From Harmothoe impar (lineage: Eukaryota > Annelida > Polychaeta > Phyllodocida > Polynoidae): a stretch of 64,000 nucleotides of DNA. The stretch spans positions 14,871,166 through 14,935,165 of the forward strand of contig OX381717.1 in assembly GCA_947462335.1 (NCBI GenBank). Reading direction: 5' to 3'. Position 1 is the stretch's first letter, and each line of letters starts with the position of its first letter. The notes under the pieces were generated by a model, which worked only from the letters and a program-made list of their open reading frames with translations, was not told the origin of the DNA and did no database searches. Positions 38,616-49,665 of this stretch are shown piece after piece. Both the position numbers and the translations under genes were made by a program.

Positions 38616-39800
38616 GCCCTTTAAATATGGACTTTTTGAGAGGGAATTTCGGATACAAGTCGGGCGTGAAACCCATCTAGAAACTGTTCCACATATCTAG
38701 GAAACTCATCCACATGTTTAGGAACTCTTCAACATGTGTATCTAAACTCATCAATGGGTCTAGAAACCCTATATCTAGGAATTCCACTAGACATTTAGAA
38801 AGTCTAGGAACTCTTCAATATATCAATCTTCATCCAAGTCAATTGATTGCTGCCCTTTTAATTATTAATAAAATCAGTTTCCATTATAACAGAAGGAATT
38901 CCTTTGTTGTCATTTATAACCTCTATGTCATCAAGTAAACAAATTTCCTCACCAGCTTTGAAATAAATCCCAAACACGGCTCCAAATGCCTAATGCATTT
39001 CCAAACACAACCCTGCATAAATATTAAATCCAGTATCTTCTCAAACAAGTGAGGGCTAGCAAACAGATGTAATCTGTTTGCGCCCTCACTTGTAGCTATC
39101 TACAATAATTACATTGGTGCCGTGACCACCACAAAAACAGATTTTGTCACAATCTGACCCCTCTTTTTGCCTGGTTTACCCCAACTGTAGCTAGCAGACC
39201 TCTCATTTGGCCTCACTTACCCAATTCTCAGCTATATGACCCCTCGTTTGGCCCCGTGTACCCGTGCTATCTGACCTCTGCTGTGGCCTCTTCTACCCTT
39301 CTTTTAGCTATCTGACCCCTCGTTTGTCATCTTCCACCCCTTTTTTTTAACAGATTACTATTATAATAGTGCTGAACTTTTCACCCCTCGTTTGGCCCCG
39401 TGTACCCCACATTTAGCTATCTGACCTCTGCTGTGGCCTATTCAACCCTACTTCTAGCTATCTGACCCCTCGTTTGGCATCTTCCACCCCTTTTTTTAAC
39501 AGATTACTATTATAATAGTGCTGAACTTTTCACTAATTCCAGGCGAGTCAGCGAGTTTACTGACTTGTCTCGGTTGAAGTCCATTTTCCACAACTTATCA
39601 TTGTTTCTTCTGCCTAAAAAGCTGACAACTTAAAGAAAACATATTATTCGTTGTTAATCCGCAATAAAATTCAACTCAAATGTCCAAATAGAAGAGGATT
39701 GATTGTTTTTCGGCAAAGTTTAGTCGCTGAAACTTGACTCCTCGCATTCTTGAGCTAAGGACCTCCGTTGAACGACAACCGCAAAAAGTCACAATCGAGT
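38616..39800 (+). repeat. shared block with the AGCTATCTGACC minisatellite, copy 2
   Basis: 38616-38900 matches 47880-48130 (ACTAGCCCT, GAACTCTTCAATATATCAA, AATTATTAATAAAATCAG). 39110-39510 is the minisatellite. 39510-39760 matches 32130-32380 (AGGCGAGTCAGCGAGTT, GAAGTCCATTTTCCA, GAAAACATATTATTC). Within it GATTACTATTATAATAGTGC is duplicated at 39353 and 39503. Confidence 0.7.
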
Positions 39801-39959
39801 TGTTTTTATTTCTATTTTGCCTAGAAAATATAACCATAGTACATTTAAAATGGTAGCTTACCATTTAGCATTGCGATGACATCCATATTTAATCGTATTG
39901 TGCCATAATTCAGCCTTTTACTATCATTCGACACAACGACAATGTAAACAGAATATGGC

Positions 39960-40077
39960 CATCTCTCGGGTTCACGGGATCTCGCGAGATTCAAAATGGC
40001 GGGCAGGGGACGCCGAGGGACGACAACACAGTAAAGGAAATGTAGAAATCCATCCAGTATAGCTTGAATATGGAAGG
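39960..40077 (+). promoter_or_regulatory. promoter-like CpG-rich segment with TCTCGCGAGA and a first-exon-like end
   Basis: TCTCGCGAGA lies at 39980-39989, then AAAATGGCGGGC (YY1-like, containing an ATG at 39996), then a CpG-rich stretch ending ATATGGAAG followed by the strong donor GTAAGTCTGC at 40078. These three elements in this order are typical of animal TATA-less promoters with a short first exon. The sequence right of the donor is shared with 32695-32770 and 44045-44120. No downstream partner exon can be named with certainty. Confidence 0.4.
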
Positions 40078-40316
40078 TAAGTCTGCAAATTATGTCCATA
40101 CAGATAGATTAGGCTCCTCTCGTACGGGGGGTGAAGTTGCGGACAGCTCAGTAGCCGGGTTGTTCCGCAAAATGAAATCGACGCAGACCGGACTGTCTCC
40201 TAAACTTGAATCATTCAATCATTGGCTCAGTCCGAGTTCTGAGCTTGAATCTATACGTGCGTCAACTTTCTTGAAAATGGCTTATATCAAAGCTATAAGT
40301 TAACAAATTAGCAAAT

Positions 40317-43300
40317 GGGTGAGTCCACATCAGATCAACCAACAGCTCCCGGTTAACCACCTCAGAATTTGTTCTCAGTTGCTCATATGGTTGTCCAATG
40401 TATCCTTATTAACCTCTGTAAATATGGCTTTCATAACCTAAGCAGTATACCAGTAGTGACCCATTTTGTGTAGGGGTGGTGGGCTGCTCAAATGAAGGTG
40501 TTAAGGCTGGTCAATTCTCAGAGGTCTACTATGTGGAAACTATGGTAACTAGAGATCTACTACTCAATACAGCAACTCACCTATGTACTAGCATGAGATA
40601 CAAACACCTATATCACTATTGTCACTGACCCTTTAAGAGCTGGGGGTACCAAACATGAGACAAAATCAGATATCAGTCGGAAAAGTCTAATGTTGCAAAA
40701 GCCACCACAGCTAGATGCTCTACGCCAGGGCTCCCATTTCTCTACATCTGATGTATAGATATACAGAGCTTGTGTACAAATAATAACATACTTCATGGCA
40801 ATACCACAGGGGGCGCTGTGGATGCTTAAAGTTGACCTTTCTACCAAAATAACCAAACTTTGGTGGCCATTTTGGGCATGTGGACACACTTGAACAAACA
40901 TGTAAAATTTTTTCCCTTAAAGATCTCACATATATCATTGTAATGAGTCAAATTGCTAACTTGTTCCGTGTTTTCTTCTGTGTAAGAAAAATGATCAAAA
41001 CTATGTCAACATTGCTTTCTATTAAAATGGCACAACTTGGCTGGCCATTTTGGGCATGTGGACACACTTGAACAAATATAAAAATGTTTTTCCCTTGAAG
41101 ATCTCATCTATATCATTGTAATGAGTCAAATTGCTAACTTGTTCTGTGTTTCCTTCTGTGTAAGAAAAATGATCCAAACTATGTCAACATTGCTTTGTAT
41201 TAAAATGACACAACTTAGCTGGCCATTTTGGGTATGTGGACAAACTTGAACAAACATGAACAATTTTTTCCCTTTAAGAACTCATCTGTTTTATTCAGAT
41301 TTGTCCAAACCCTCACTTGTTACGTGCATTTTTGTGTGTGAAACTAATTATCAAAAATATATAAAAATCCCTTCATCTTAAAATGGCACAACTTTGCTGG
41401 CCATTTAGGGCATGTGGACACACTTGAACAAATATGAAACATTTTTTCTTTGTAAGATCTTATCTATATTATTCAAATCTGTCTAAAAGTTAACTTGTTA
41501 CATGCTTTTTTGTGTGTGAAATAAATTATCAAAAATATGTCAACATCACTTCATGTTAAAATGACAAAGCTTGGCTTGCTATTTAGGGCATGTGGACAGA
41601 CCTTAACAAACATTGAAAATGACAGAGGTCTGTCCTAATGACATTTGTTCAGAATGGTCTATGGACTCCTCACCAGACTTAGTCATAAGCTGGGAACATA
41701 TCCATACTGTAATACACCAAAATATATGAGTGGGTTATCATTATAATTTCTATGATAACTCAGGAAATGGATAGCCAACATATTATCCAAATGGAATATT
41801 CTATTCCATTGTAATGAACCATTGGCTATGCCATCAATAGACCATGCTAATACTTGCCTGGTTAGCTCAGTCTGTGTCTGGCTTTAAATCCGAGGGCTTA
41901 GGGTTCGAGGCTCTCTTGGGGAAACTAAAATATTTTCAATATTTTAATTATTCATGACCCTCTAAGGTGTTCAAGTGGCTAGCTAGGGAGGATATCTGGT
42001 GGATACCAAAGACAGACATTTTATGTGTCACTGCAGCACCAACTACCACAAATGGAAAGATATACAAAATCCAAGCGAAATCATACAAACAAATTTGTGA
42101 CAGCTTTGTAAAGCACAACATCCAATAATTTCTTCATTTAAGGTAAGAATTCTTTTCCTAGGATGCATCAATGATAGTTATGAGATGAGAATTTACACTC
42201 CAAATGCTGATTGTGCAGAATGAAACTAATAGCATACCATTTAAATTTTGCCATTTTAATATGAAGTGACATTTACATATTTTTGATAATTTATTTTACA
42301 GTCAAAAAAAGACATGACAAGTTAGCTTTTGCTCACATTTGAATAATACTGATGCGATCTTATAAGGAAAAAAGTTTCATATTTGTTCAAGTGTGTCCAC
42401 ATGCCCTAAATGGCCAGCAAAGTTCTGCCATTTTAAGATGAAGTGATGTCTTTATATTTATGATGATTTATTTCACACACAAAAAGGCATATAATAAATC
42501 ATTTTTCAAACACATTTGATTGATACAGATGGGATCTTACAGGGAATATTTTTTTCATGTTTGTCTAAGTTTGTCCACATGCCCAAAATGGCCAACCAAG
42601 TTGTGTCATTTTAAGATGAAATGAATTTTACATATTTTTGATAATTATTCTCATACACAATAAAGTATGTAACAAGTAAAAGTTTAGACAAATTTGAATG
42701 ATACAGATGAGATCTTAAAGGGAAAAAATATTTCATGTTTGTTCAAGTGTGTCCACATGCCCAAAATGGCCAGCCAAGTTGCGTCATTTTAATAGAAAGC
42801 AATGTTGACATAGTTTTGATCATTTTTCTTACACAGAAGGAAACACGGAACAAGTTAGCTATTTGACTCATTACAATGATATAGATGAGATCTTTAAGGG
42901 GAAAAAAAGTACATGTTTGTTCAATTGTGTCCACATGCCCAAAATGGCCACCAAAGTTTGGTTATTTTGGTAGAAAGGTCAACTTTAAGCATCCACAGCA
43001 CCCCCTGTGGCATTGCCATGAAGTATGTTATTGTTTGTACACAAGCTCTGTATACCTATACATCAGATGTAGAGAAATGGGAGCCCTGGCGTAGAGCATC
43101 TAGCTGTGGTGGCTTTTGCAACATTAGACTTTTCCGACTGATATCTGATTTTGTCTCATGTTTGGTGCCCCCCAGCTCTTAAAGGGTCAGTGACAATAGT
43201 GATATAGGTGTTTGTATCTCATGCTAGGTGAGTTGATGTATTGAGTAGTAGATCTCTAGTTACTATTGTTTCCACATAGTAGACCTCTGAGAATTGACCA

Positions 43301-43500
43301 GCCTTAACACCTTCATTTGAGCAGCCCACCACCCCTACATAAAATGGGTCACTACTGGTATACCGCTTAGATTATGAAAGCCATATTTACATATCATACT
43401 AAGGGTATATTGGTCTACCATATGACCAAAGGAGAGTCAAATCCAAGCTGGTCACCCGGGAAAATCTTCTAAATCTAGTTGATCTGATGTGGACTCACCC
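40317..43500. mobile_element. 3.2-kb giant foldback element with arms of about 1.27 kb
   Basis: The left arm 40317-41600 and right arm about 42235-43500 are inverted copies, from GGGTGAGTCCACATCAGATC to GATCTGATGTGGACTCACCC. AAAT flanks both ends (40313-40316 and 43501-43504), a possible 4-bp target duplication. Each arm has a unique outer part (about 540 bp) and, inwards, a 178-bp tandem array marked by GCCATTTTGGGCATGTGGAC (near 40866, 41044, 41222, 41400 and 41579 on the left; four or more copies on the right). The 630-bp centre is single copy and holds a tRNA-like stretch. No transposase frame; frames seen in both arms are mirror images. Confidence 0.85.
41855..41925 (+). tRNA. degenerate tRNA-like sequence in the foldback centre
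   Basis: GGTTAGCTCAG (A-box-like) and GGGTTCGAGGC (B-box-like) lie 40 bases apart. A TCTGG/TCCGA stem flanks the loop CTTTAAA and a T-arm-like TAGGG/CTCTC. It is closest to a Lys-type tRNA by eye, but the loop would read TTA and the acceptor stem is poor. A SINE head or tRNA pseudogene, not a working tRNA. Confidence 0.4.
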
Positions 43501-43599
43501 AAATCCTTTTACGGGGACTAGCACAGATATTTAGAGATACAGGATTTCGAGTTCCCATTGCAAAATATGCAGTGGTAATTTAGAAAAATGAACTTTTTT

Positions 43600-44120
43600 A
43601 TGGCAAAGTTTTCACTCGGTGAGACACTACCCTGCAGTGCATTAACATAGCGACAGGGGTGTCGGAACAGGGGGGGCCAGGGGGGCCATGGCCCCCCCAA
43701 TCCTACACATGGAGGGGCCAGAGTATGTTTTGGCCCCCCCAAAATTTTAGAAATGCTAATGAATTATATTCATTACTCTATAATTATATAAAGAAATACC
43801 CCCAAAATCGACCTTAAAATGCACCAAATCCTGTCAAAATTTCCCAAATTTTTCCTTGGGGGCCATGCCCCCAGACCCCCAATACATTTTTCAATGTGTC
43901 GCTTTTAATGCGCGGAATCGCGCACCCGTCTGAACTTCATTTCGTTTGGCCGTGGCCCCCCCAAAGTCAAGTTGCTTCCGACACCCCTGAGCGAGTCTAT
44001 GGGTGCCGACTGACAGTGGCCCGATCCAAACTGAAAATATGCTCTAAAATTGTACGCAAATCATGTCCATATAGATAGATTAGGCTTCTCTCTTATGGGG
44101 GGTGAAATTGCGGACAGCTC
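43600..44120 (+). repeat. third copy of the 33-kb block, split by an insertion
   Basis: TGGCAAAGTTTTCACTCGGT, ACTACCCTGCAGTGCATTAA and CATAGCGA match 33010-33075. The match resumes after the inserted element at 43990 with GCGAGTCTATGGGTGCCGA and GACAGTGGC. AGATAGATTAGGCTTCTC and GCGGACAGCTCAGTAGC then follow, as at 32723 and 40105. Confidence 0.7.
43654..43989. mobile_element. 336-bp hAT-like non-autonomous element with target-site duplication
   Basis: The ends CAGGGGTGTCGGAA and TTCCGACACCCCTG are perfect 14-bp inverted repeats. AGCGA is duplicated on both sides (43649-43653 and 43990-43994). The related uninterrupted block at 33070-33085 (AACATAGCGAGTCTATGGG) gives the empty site. CAGGGG termini fit the hAT superfamily; the 5-bp duplication is shorter than the usual 8 bp, but such hAT groups are known. 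The interior is G/C-run rich with GGCCATGGCCCCCCCAA and no transposase. Confidence 0.85.
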
Positions 44121-44129
44121 AGTAGCTGT

Positions 44130-44997
44130 GTTATTCCGCAAAATGATATTGACGAACTCTCAAACTTGCCAAGACCAAAAAACAGAGCCAATGATTGAAT
44201 GATAGAAGTTGGGAAATGACAGCGCGGTTGGGCACCCCGTTGAAAAACGCTTTAACCAAATTTTCTGGGGGGCTAGGGCCTAATTCAGCTATTGTACGTG
44301 TAAATATAGGATGTTTTGTAGTTCTTAGGCTTTGTTTCAATTAAATATAATGTATTTTAACCCCCAAAGGAAGTCAATGAAAAAAAAAAGATATCGTCTC
44401 AATCTGAATATAGGTCAACGATCAGCTGATCCAAGCGCCAAGCAGTTTCAAGATACCCCCCGGCCCGATATCCCTTTAGCCTTATGTGGTTGGGGGTGAC
44501 TTGAAACCGAAGCAGACCGGACTGTCATTTCTCAACTTGAATCAAATTTCTTGAAAATGGCTCATATCAAAGGTAAAACTCAACCAATATTCACCTTATT
44601 AGGCTCGTTAGATGCAGAAATGTCATCTTTATTAGGCCCTAGTGTGTCAGCCCTCCACCCCCCTTCTCTTTGTGAAATTTGACTTTGTTTGGGAATTTTG
44701 GCGAGTAGAACACTTCGACTCTTTTGCATAGCGCCAAACGATGCGTCTCGGCGAGAGGATTTCAGAAATGTTAAATTTGTCACTCTATCATGTTTAGTTC
44801 CAGAGCTATGTGCATGTTTGCATACTATACTATACACATCTGTAATTGTCCCAGCAAAAGGATTTTCTCAAATACCATGTCTAAGTACCTCAAAATTGAA
44901 CATTTCCAAAGGGCCATGGGGGGGGGCTGAAAAATTTTGAGCGCCCCAGTTAACACCAAACGAGTTCAGTTCATGTTTACTTAATAACTACTACATA
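44130..44997 (+). repeat. second copies of the 32.8-33.9 kb sequences
   Basis: AGACCAAAAAACAGAGCCAA, AACCAAATTTTCTGGGGGG and AGCTATTGTACGT match 32815-32940. TATTCACCTTATTAGGCTCG, CATCTTTATTAGGCCCTAGT and TTTGGCGAGTAGAAC match 33618-33735. ATGTTTAGTTCCAGAGCTAT opens a partial satellite unit. Together they show that the 33-kb and 44-kb loci are paralogous. Confidence 0.7.
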
Positions 44998-45373
44998 TTA
45001 TTTTTTATGAAATACAGCAGTCCCATTTACTTAACCAAAGGATGCCGTATTGCACACCCCCCGTGAAACAACCTATGGCCGTATTTCACGACCTGTGACG
45101 TCATCAAAATGGCGGTTTGTTTACATTTAAATGCCCTAGAAAAAAAGCCATTTAAGCCCTTAACCACCCTTTGGGTATTAATAATCTAATTTGAATCGAA
45201 AAAGGTAAAAAATAAACACAAAGGCACACTCGTTTTTGGTCTGTTGAACGGTTATTTCACTTGTTGACCCTCTGACCGTATTTCACTTGGCCTATGGCCT
45301 CGTGAAATACGGTCCGAGGGTCAACTCGTGAAATAACCCCCCAACAGACCAAAAACTCATGCACCTTTGTCTA
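44998..45373. mobile_element. about 375-bp insertion in a satellite unit, with a strong hairpin
   Basis: The satellite sequence ACTACATATTA is broken at 44999 and resumes at 45375 with TATGCAATATCTCCCAGAAA. Elsewhere ACTGCATATTATGCAATATC is continuous. The insert ends in an inverted repeat (45219-45369) with CAAAGGCACACTCGTTTTTG and TTATTTCAC words mirrored by GTGAAATAAC and CAAAAACTCATGCACCTTTG. Its left part contains TGACGTCATCAAAATGGCGG. Confidence 0.7.
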
Positions 45374-46120
45374 TTTATGCAATATCTCCCAGAAATTCTC
45401 ATTCTTTGGACATCTGTGGTAGTCCCAGCAAAAGGAAATTCTCAAATATCATGTCTAGGTACCTCAAAACTGAAAAGAGCAGAATGAAGAATATTGTGAA
45501 AATCGAGACTAAAATATGGCTCCAAACAATGCATCTCGTCGAGAGGAGTTCAGAAATGTTCAATTTATCTTTCTATCATGTTTAGTTCCAGAGCTATGTG
45601 CATGTTTGCATTCTATACTATACTATACACATCTTTGGTAGTCCCCGCAAAAATGTATCTTTCTTTCATGTTTAGTTCCAGAGCTAGGTGCATATGAGTA
45701 ACCTTTTGCCCCCCCCCCCCCCCCCCCCATCAGGATTAGGAAAATTGTGGATTCTGGGGTTGACTTGCAGAAACCGTGAGTAGAACGCTTTGGCTTAGAG
45801 TCTTTGGGATAGTGCCAATCGGAGCGTCTCGGTGAGAGGAGTTCAGAAATGTTCAATTTATCTCTCTATCATGTTTAGTTCCAGAGCTAGGTTCATATTA
45901 GTAACCTTTTTCCACCGTCCCCTTCCTTGTGAATAAGCTGCTCTAGTCCGAACTAAGAACTCGGAGCCTAAATTATATAATTTGACATTCTTGGAACTGT
46001 CAATGAAATCTGATGAAATCTGATGAAATCCACAATTTTCAAAATTGGCTGTGTGAGGGGGGGGGGGGGGTATGGCCTAAATGTAAAAGCCATTTTATAT
46101 GTAAATTCTTATATTTTCCA
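45374..46120 (+). repeat. diverged partial satellite units and linking sequence
   Basis: TATGCAATATCTCCCAGAAA, GTGGTAGTCCCAGCAAAAGG and GAGAGGAGTTCAGAAATGTT follow the order of the satellite at 34.5-36.4 kb but are more diverged. TTATCTCTCTATCATG and AGTTCCAGAGCTAGGT recur at 45657 and 45868. Poly(C) and poly(G) runs at 45711-45728 and 46057-46069 mark unit borders. Confidence 0.6.
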
Positions 46121-46121
46121 G

Positions 46122-46170
46122 TGAACGTGAGCGGTACGAGCAGGAGTCGCACAGATGGGAGCCACAGGAG
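46122..46170 (+). pseudogene. exon-like segment, copy 4 of 5, truncated
   Basis: The acceptor TTATATTTTCCAG and about 48 bases (TGAACGTGAGCGGTACGAGC, AGGAGTCGCACAGATGGGAG) match the others. The sequence then switches to CACCCCCAAATTTTCCAACC, which is found beside copy 5 near 47050. A truncation by recombination. Confidence 0.4.
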
Positions 46171-46798
46171 CACCCCCAAATTTTCCAACCCGCAAATATA
46201 CATCTATGACTCATTGCACGTCCGTTTTTGGAAAGATTAACGAAGAATTCATCCCCTGGGAACACTTTTAGTTTTTTTTAATGCTTCTATCGGTAGTGAC
46301 TTTGAATGAGCAAATTTGTTGATCTTTCAAATTAAAACATAATTCTACCGCTGATGCATACATGTCTATACCTGTAGTTATACCTTAAAATTCTGGCTGT
46401 ATTTATAAGTTTGACATATGAGTAGAACGCTTTGTCTTAGTGTTTTGCATAGTGCCAAACGGAGCGTCTCGGCGAGAGGAGTTCAGAAATGTTCAATTTA
46501 TCTCTCTATCATGTTTAGTTCCAAAGCTAGGTGCATATTAGTAACCTTTTGTCCCCCCCCCTGGTTTGATACATGTCCGACCTAAAACTCCACAGTACTG
46601 CCTCAGAAAGGTTATTAGAGCTGTCTGTGGTTTAATAGATGAAAATACCCGGTATTTAACACTCAGAAAGGTTAATAGAGCTGTCTGTGGTTTAATACAT
46701 GTAAATACCCGGTAGTGACTTTAAATAAAAGGCCATGGTTCTTCAAAAGTTAAAGTTCTTTTTCTGCCATTTTATATGTAAATTCTTATATTTTCCAG

Positions 46799-46962
46799 TG
46801 AATGTGAGCGGTACGAGCGGGAGTCGCACAAACGGGAGGCACCTCAGCGGGAGTCGCCAGAGTCGCAGGAGCGGGAGCCTTGGCCACGTGGACACAGCAC
46901 TCAGAACCTTGATCAGGGGCTCTTCAACACGTCTAGGGGCTCCAACCACTCCTCCTTCGGTC
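46799..46962 (+). CDS. exon-like segment, copy 5 of 5
   Basis: The full-length segment after TTATATTTTCCAG has about ten differences from copy 1 over 160 bases. Both frames stay open: ECERYERESHKREAPQRES and VNVSGTSGSRTNGRHLSGS. In the Glu/Arg frame some changes are silent (CCG/CCA), but the set is too small to choose a frame. The possible donor position reads TTCGGTCAGC. Confidence 0.35.
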
Positions 46963-48530
46963 AGCATTATGCATGAATGCTGATTAGGACCCAAATTGTG
47001 AGTAGCACAGCTCATGTAGTTTAACCCAGCTAGGCTCCATCCCTCGACCCAAAATTTTCTTACCCGCAAATATACATCTCTGACTCATTGCAGGTCAGTT
47101 TTTGGAAAGATTAATGAAGAATTCATCCCCTGGGAACACTTTTAGTTTTTTTCAATTCTTCTATCGGTAGTGACTTTGAATGAGCAAATTTGTTGATCTT
47201 TCAAATTAAAACATAATTCTACCACTGATGCATACATGTCTATACCTGTAGTTGTACCTTAAAATTCTGGCTCTATTTATAAGTTTGACAACCCAATTTT
47301 TGACTTTAGGGGGGTCTCTGAAATTTGGTCTTCAGAGCCAATTATAAACTCCACAATACTGACTGAGCGCCCAATGTGACCAATTTTCATGGGATACTTT
47401 CAGGAGGTTAGGCCGTATTCTCAGTACTGCTACTAACGCACTGCTAAATATAGACCTTGAATTTATATAAAAATCTATTCCCAGGTCATTTACCCGATAT
47501 TTGACTTCAGGGGGGGTCCCTGAAATTTGGTCTTCAGAGCCAATTATGAACTCCACAATACTGACTGAGCGCCCAATGTGACCGTTAAATATAGACCCTA
47601 AATTTAGGTTTAAACATAGTTTTTAAAATATTTTACAAAATCTAGAATTGAATTTGGCACACCCTGATACAAAAGACTAAAAGTCAAAATTTCTGTTATA
47701 ATTACAGGGACTTCAGGCACACATCAAGGACCTCACCTACACTTCAGGGTCTCCAACACGCCTAGGGGCTCCACACCATGCATAGGGCCTCCACACCACA
47801 CCTAGGGGCTTCACACCACACCTAGGGCTCCACAACATGCCTAGGGGCTGCACAACATGCCTAGGGGCTCCCCAACATGCATACTAGCCCTCAAAATATG
47901 GACTTCATGAGAGGAAACTTCCGATACAAGTCAGGCTTATCTAGGAAACTCATCCACATAATTAGGAACTTTTCATCATGTGTATCTAAAATCATCAATG
48001 GGTCTAGAAGCTCTATATCTAGAAATTCCATTACACATTTAGAAAGTCTAGGAACTCTTCAATATATCAACCTTCCTCCAAGTCAATTCATTGCACCCTT
48101 TTAATTATTAATAAAATCAGATTCCATTATAACACTTACCCAATTCTCAGCTATATGACCCCTCGTTTGGCCCCGTTTACCCCATATTTAGCTATCTGAC
48201 CTCTGCTGTGGCCTTTTCTACCCTACTTTTAGCTATCTGACCCCTCGTTTGGCATCTTACACCCCTTTTTTAAGCTATCTATAATTATTACATTGGTGCC
48301 GTGACCACCACAAAAACAGATTTTGTCACAATCTGACCCCTCATTTTGCCTCGTTTACCGCAATTTAAGCTATTAGACCTCTCATTTGGCCTCACTTACC
48401 CAATTCTGAGCTATATGACCCCTTCTTTGGCCCCATTTACTCCACATTTAGCTATCTGGCCTCTGCTGTGGCCTCTTCTACCCTATTTTTAGCTATCTGA
48501 CCCCTCGTTTGGCATCTTCCATCCCTTTTT
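46963..48530 (+). repeat. paralogous block matching 37.0-39.3 kb
   Basis: TGACTTTAGGGGGGTCTCTG, ACTGACTGAGCGCCCAATGT and CATGGGATACTTTCAGG recur (47297-47400, 47500-47580). The TAGGGGCTCCAC minisatellite is at 47748-47880, the CATACTAGCCCT block at 47880-48130 and the AGCTATCTGACC minisatellite at 48130-48530. Order and orientation match the 37-39 kb locus. Confidence 0.75.
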
Positions 48531-48601
48531 ATGGCAATCCTGGGGCATCAATAGCTGCTAGGTGAATTGGTCTTTAAGTGAATGCCCCATTGGATTGCCA
48601 T
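48531..48601. other. 71-bp hairpin
   Basis: ATGGCAATCCTGGGGCAT pairs with ATGCCCCATTGGATTGCCAT across a loop of about 35 bases. It sits exactly at the right border of the duplicated complex. Confidence 0.6.
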
Positions 48602-48692
48602 TTATGTTTTCTATGAAAAACCGTGCAAACCCCCTTTGATGTCAGGCCGCCCTATTTGGAGACGCGTGTCCCTGACATCTGATACCCTGCAA

Positions 48693-48903
48693 CATTTAAG
48701 GGCTGTATAATGCTTTAATCTGCTGCACCATTGATTGTCATGATGCATGAATGCAGCCCTGGTGAGTGCATCATTCTTTGGGAATGTATCACATCTGTTG
48801 TGAAGGGTCAGCATGATGCTCGAAGGCAGCCGACTAGAGCTGCACCCACGATACAGCATGCATACATCATGACTCATTAAAGCACTATGCAGCCCTTAAA
48901 GGG
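48693..48903. mobile_element. short inverted-repeat element, family A (best-defined copy, 211 bp)
   Basis: Left end CATTTAAGGGCTGTATAATG then CTTTAAT; right end ATTAAAGCACTATGCAGCCC then TTAAAG: inverted copies over about 26 bp. The interior has GTCATGATGCATGAATGCAG, GTGAGTGCATCATTC and GGGTCAGCATGATGCTCGAA. Non-coding. It defines the family consensus used for the other copies. Confidence 0.8.
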
Positions 48904-49278
48904 TTATGGGTGCTGCCTCAGCGACCTTTATCAGTGTTAGATCATGTCCAGAGATAAGTGCCCTTGGGTGCTGGTTAGGTAGCTGAGGGACACTATACAT
49001 CATCTAATCCTATAATGACCGTTTCATATTCCATATAGTTACTGCTTTCTATTTATCTAAATGTACTGTTTACAAATAGATCTGCACCATACATGGTGTG
49101 CATCATCCTACCTGACCTTTTACCCCTCCAAACCTTGGTATTCATGTTTATACACAGTGTATGCTATAAAACATTGCAGAAATTCATAACGGTCTTATAA
49201 GGTGTTGGGCTGGGTAGATTGTAGGGGAAGGGGTAAAGTAGGCTAGAACAACAACACAGAGACGGTAAAACAAAGTCT

Positions 49279-49284
49279 TTTAAT
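49279..49284 (-). promoter_or_regulatory. possible poly(A) signal ATTAAA
   Basis: On the minus strand ATTAAA lies about 380 bases after the stop codon of the anchor-like exon at 49666-49751. A common variant signal; weak on its own. Confidence 0.25.
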
Positions 49285-49665
49285 GGTATAAAGGGTCTCC
49301 AACAGCCAAGTAGGGATATGAATAAAATAAGGATATATGATAAAAAATAGGTGTGTGTAAATGGGTAACAATGTAGGTACAAAAACATTACATACCTTAG
49401 CAATGCTACAATACAATGTAGGTAGATATATACAAAACCACACTGAAATTACAAACCACACAAGAAAATGCTAGTAGAAGCATTTAAAAACCCATTAGAA
49501 ATAGAGGCGGCCCCCATCAGTCGGGGGCAGAGCCGAGTCTCCCACATTTAGATGGGGCGTGGCTTAATCCTGGCAGGGGTGGAAACCTGCTGTGCCTTAT
49601 GAAGAAAGTAGGAGTGGCCTCAAAACAGTTTAAATCTCCATTAGATCAGGGAGGAGTTAGGAATC

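Noticed and set aside
40608..43182. Matching frames on opposite strands in the foldback arms
   Set aside because: They are the same sequence seen in both inverted arms, with no start context or domain, so no transposase.
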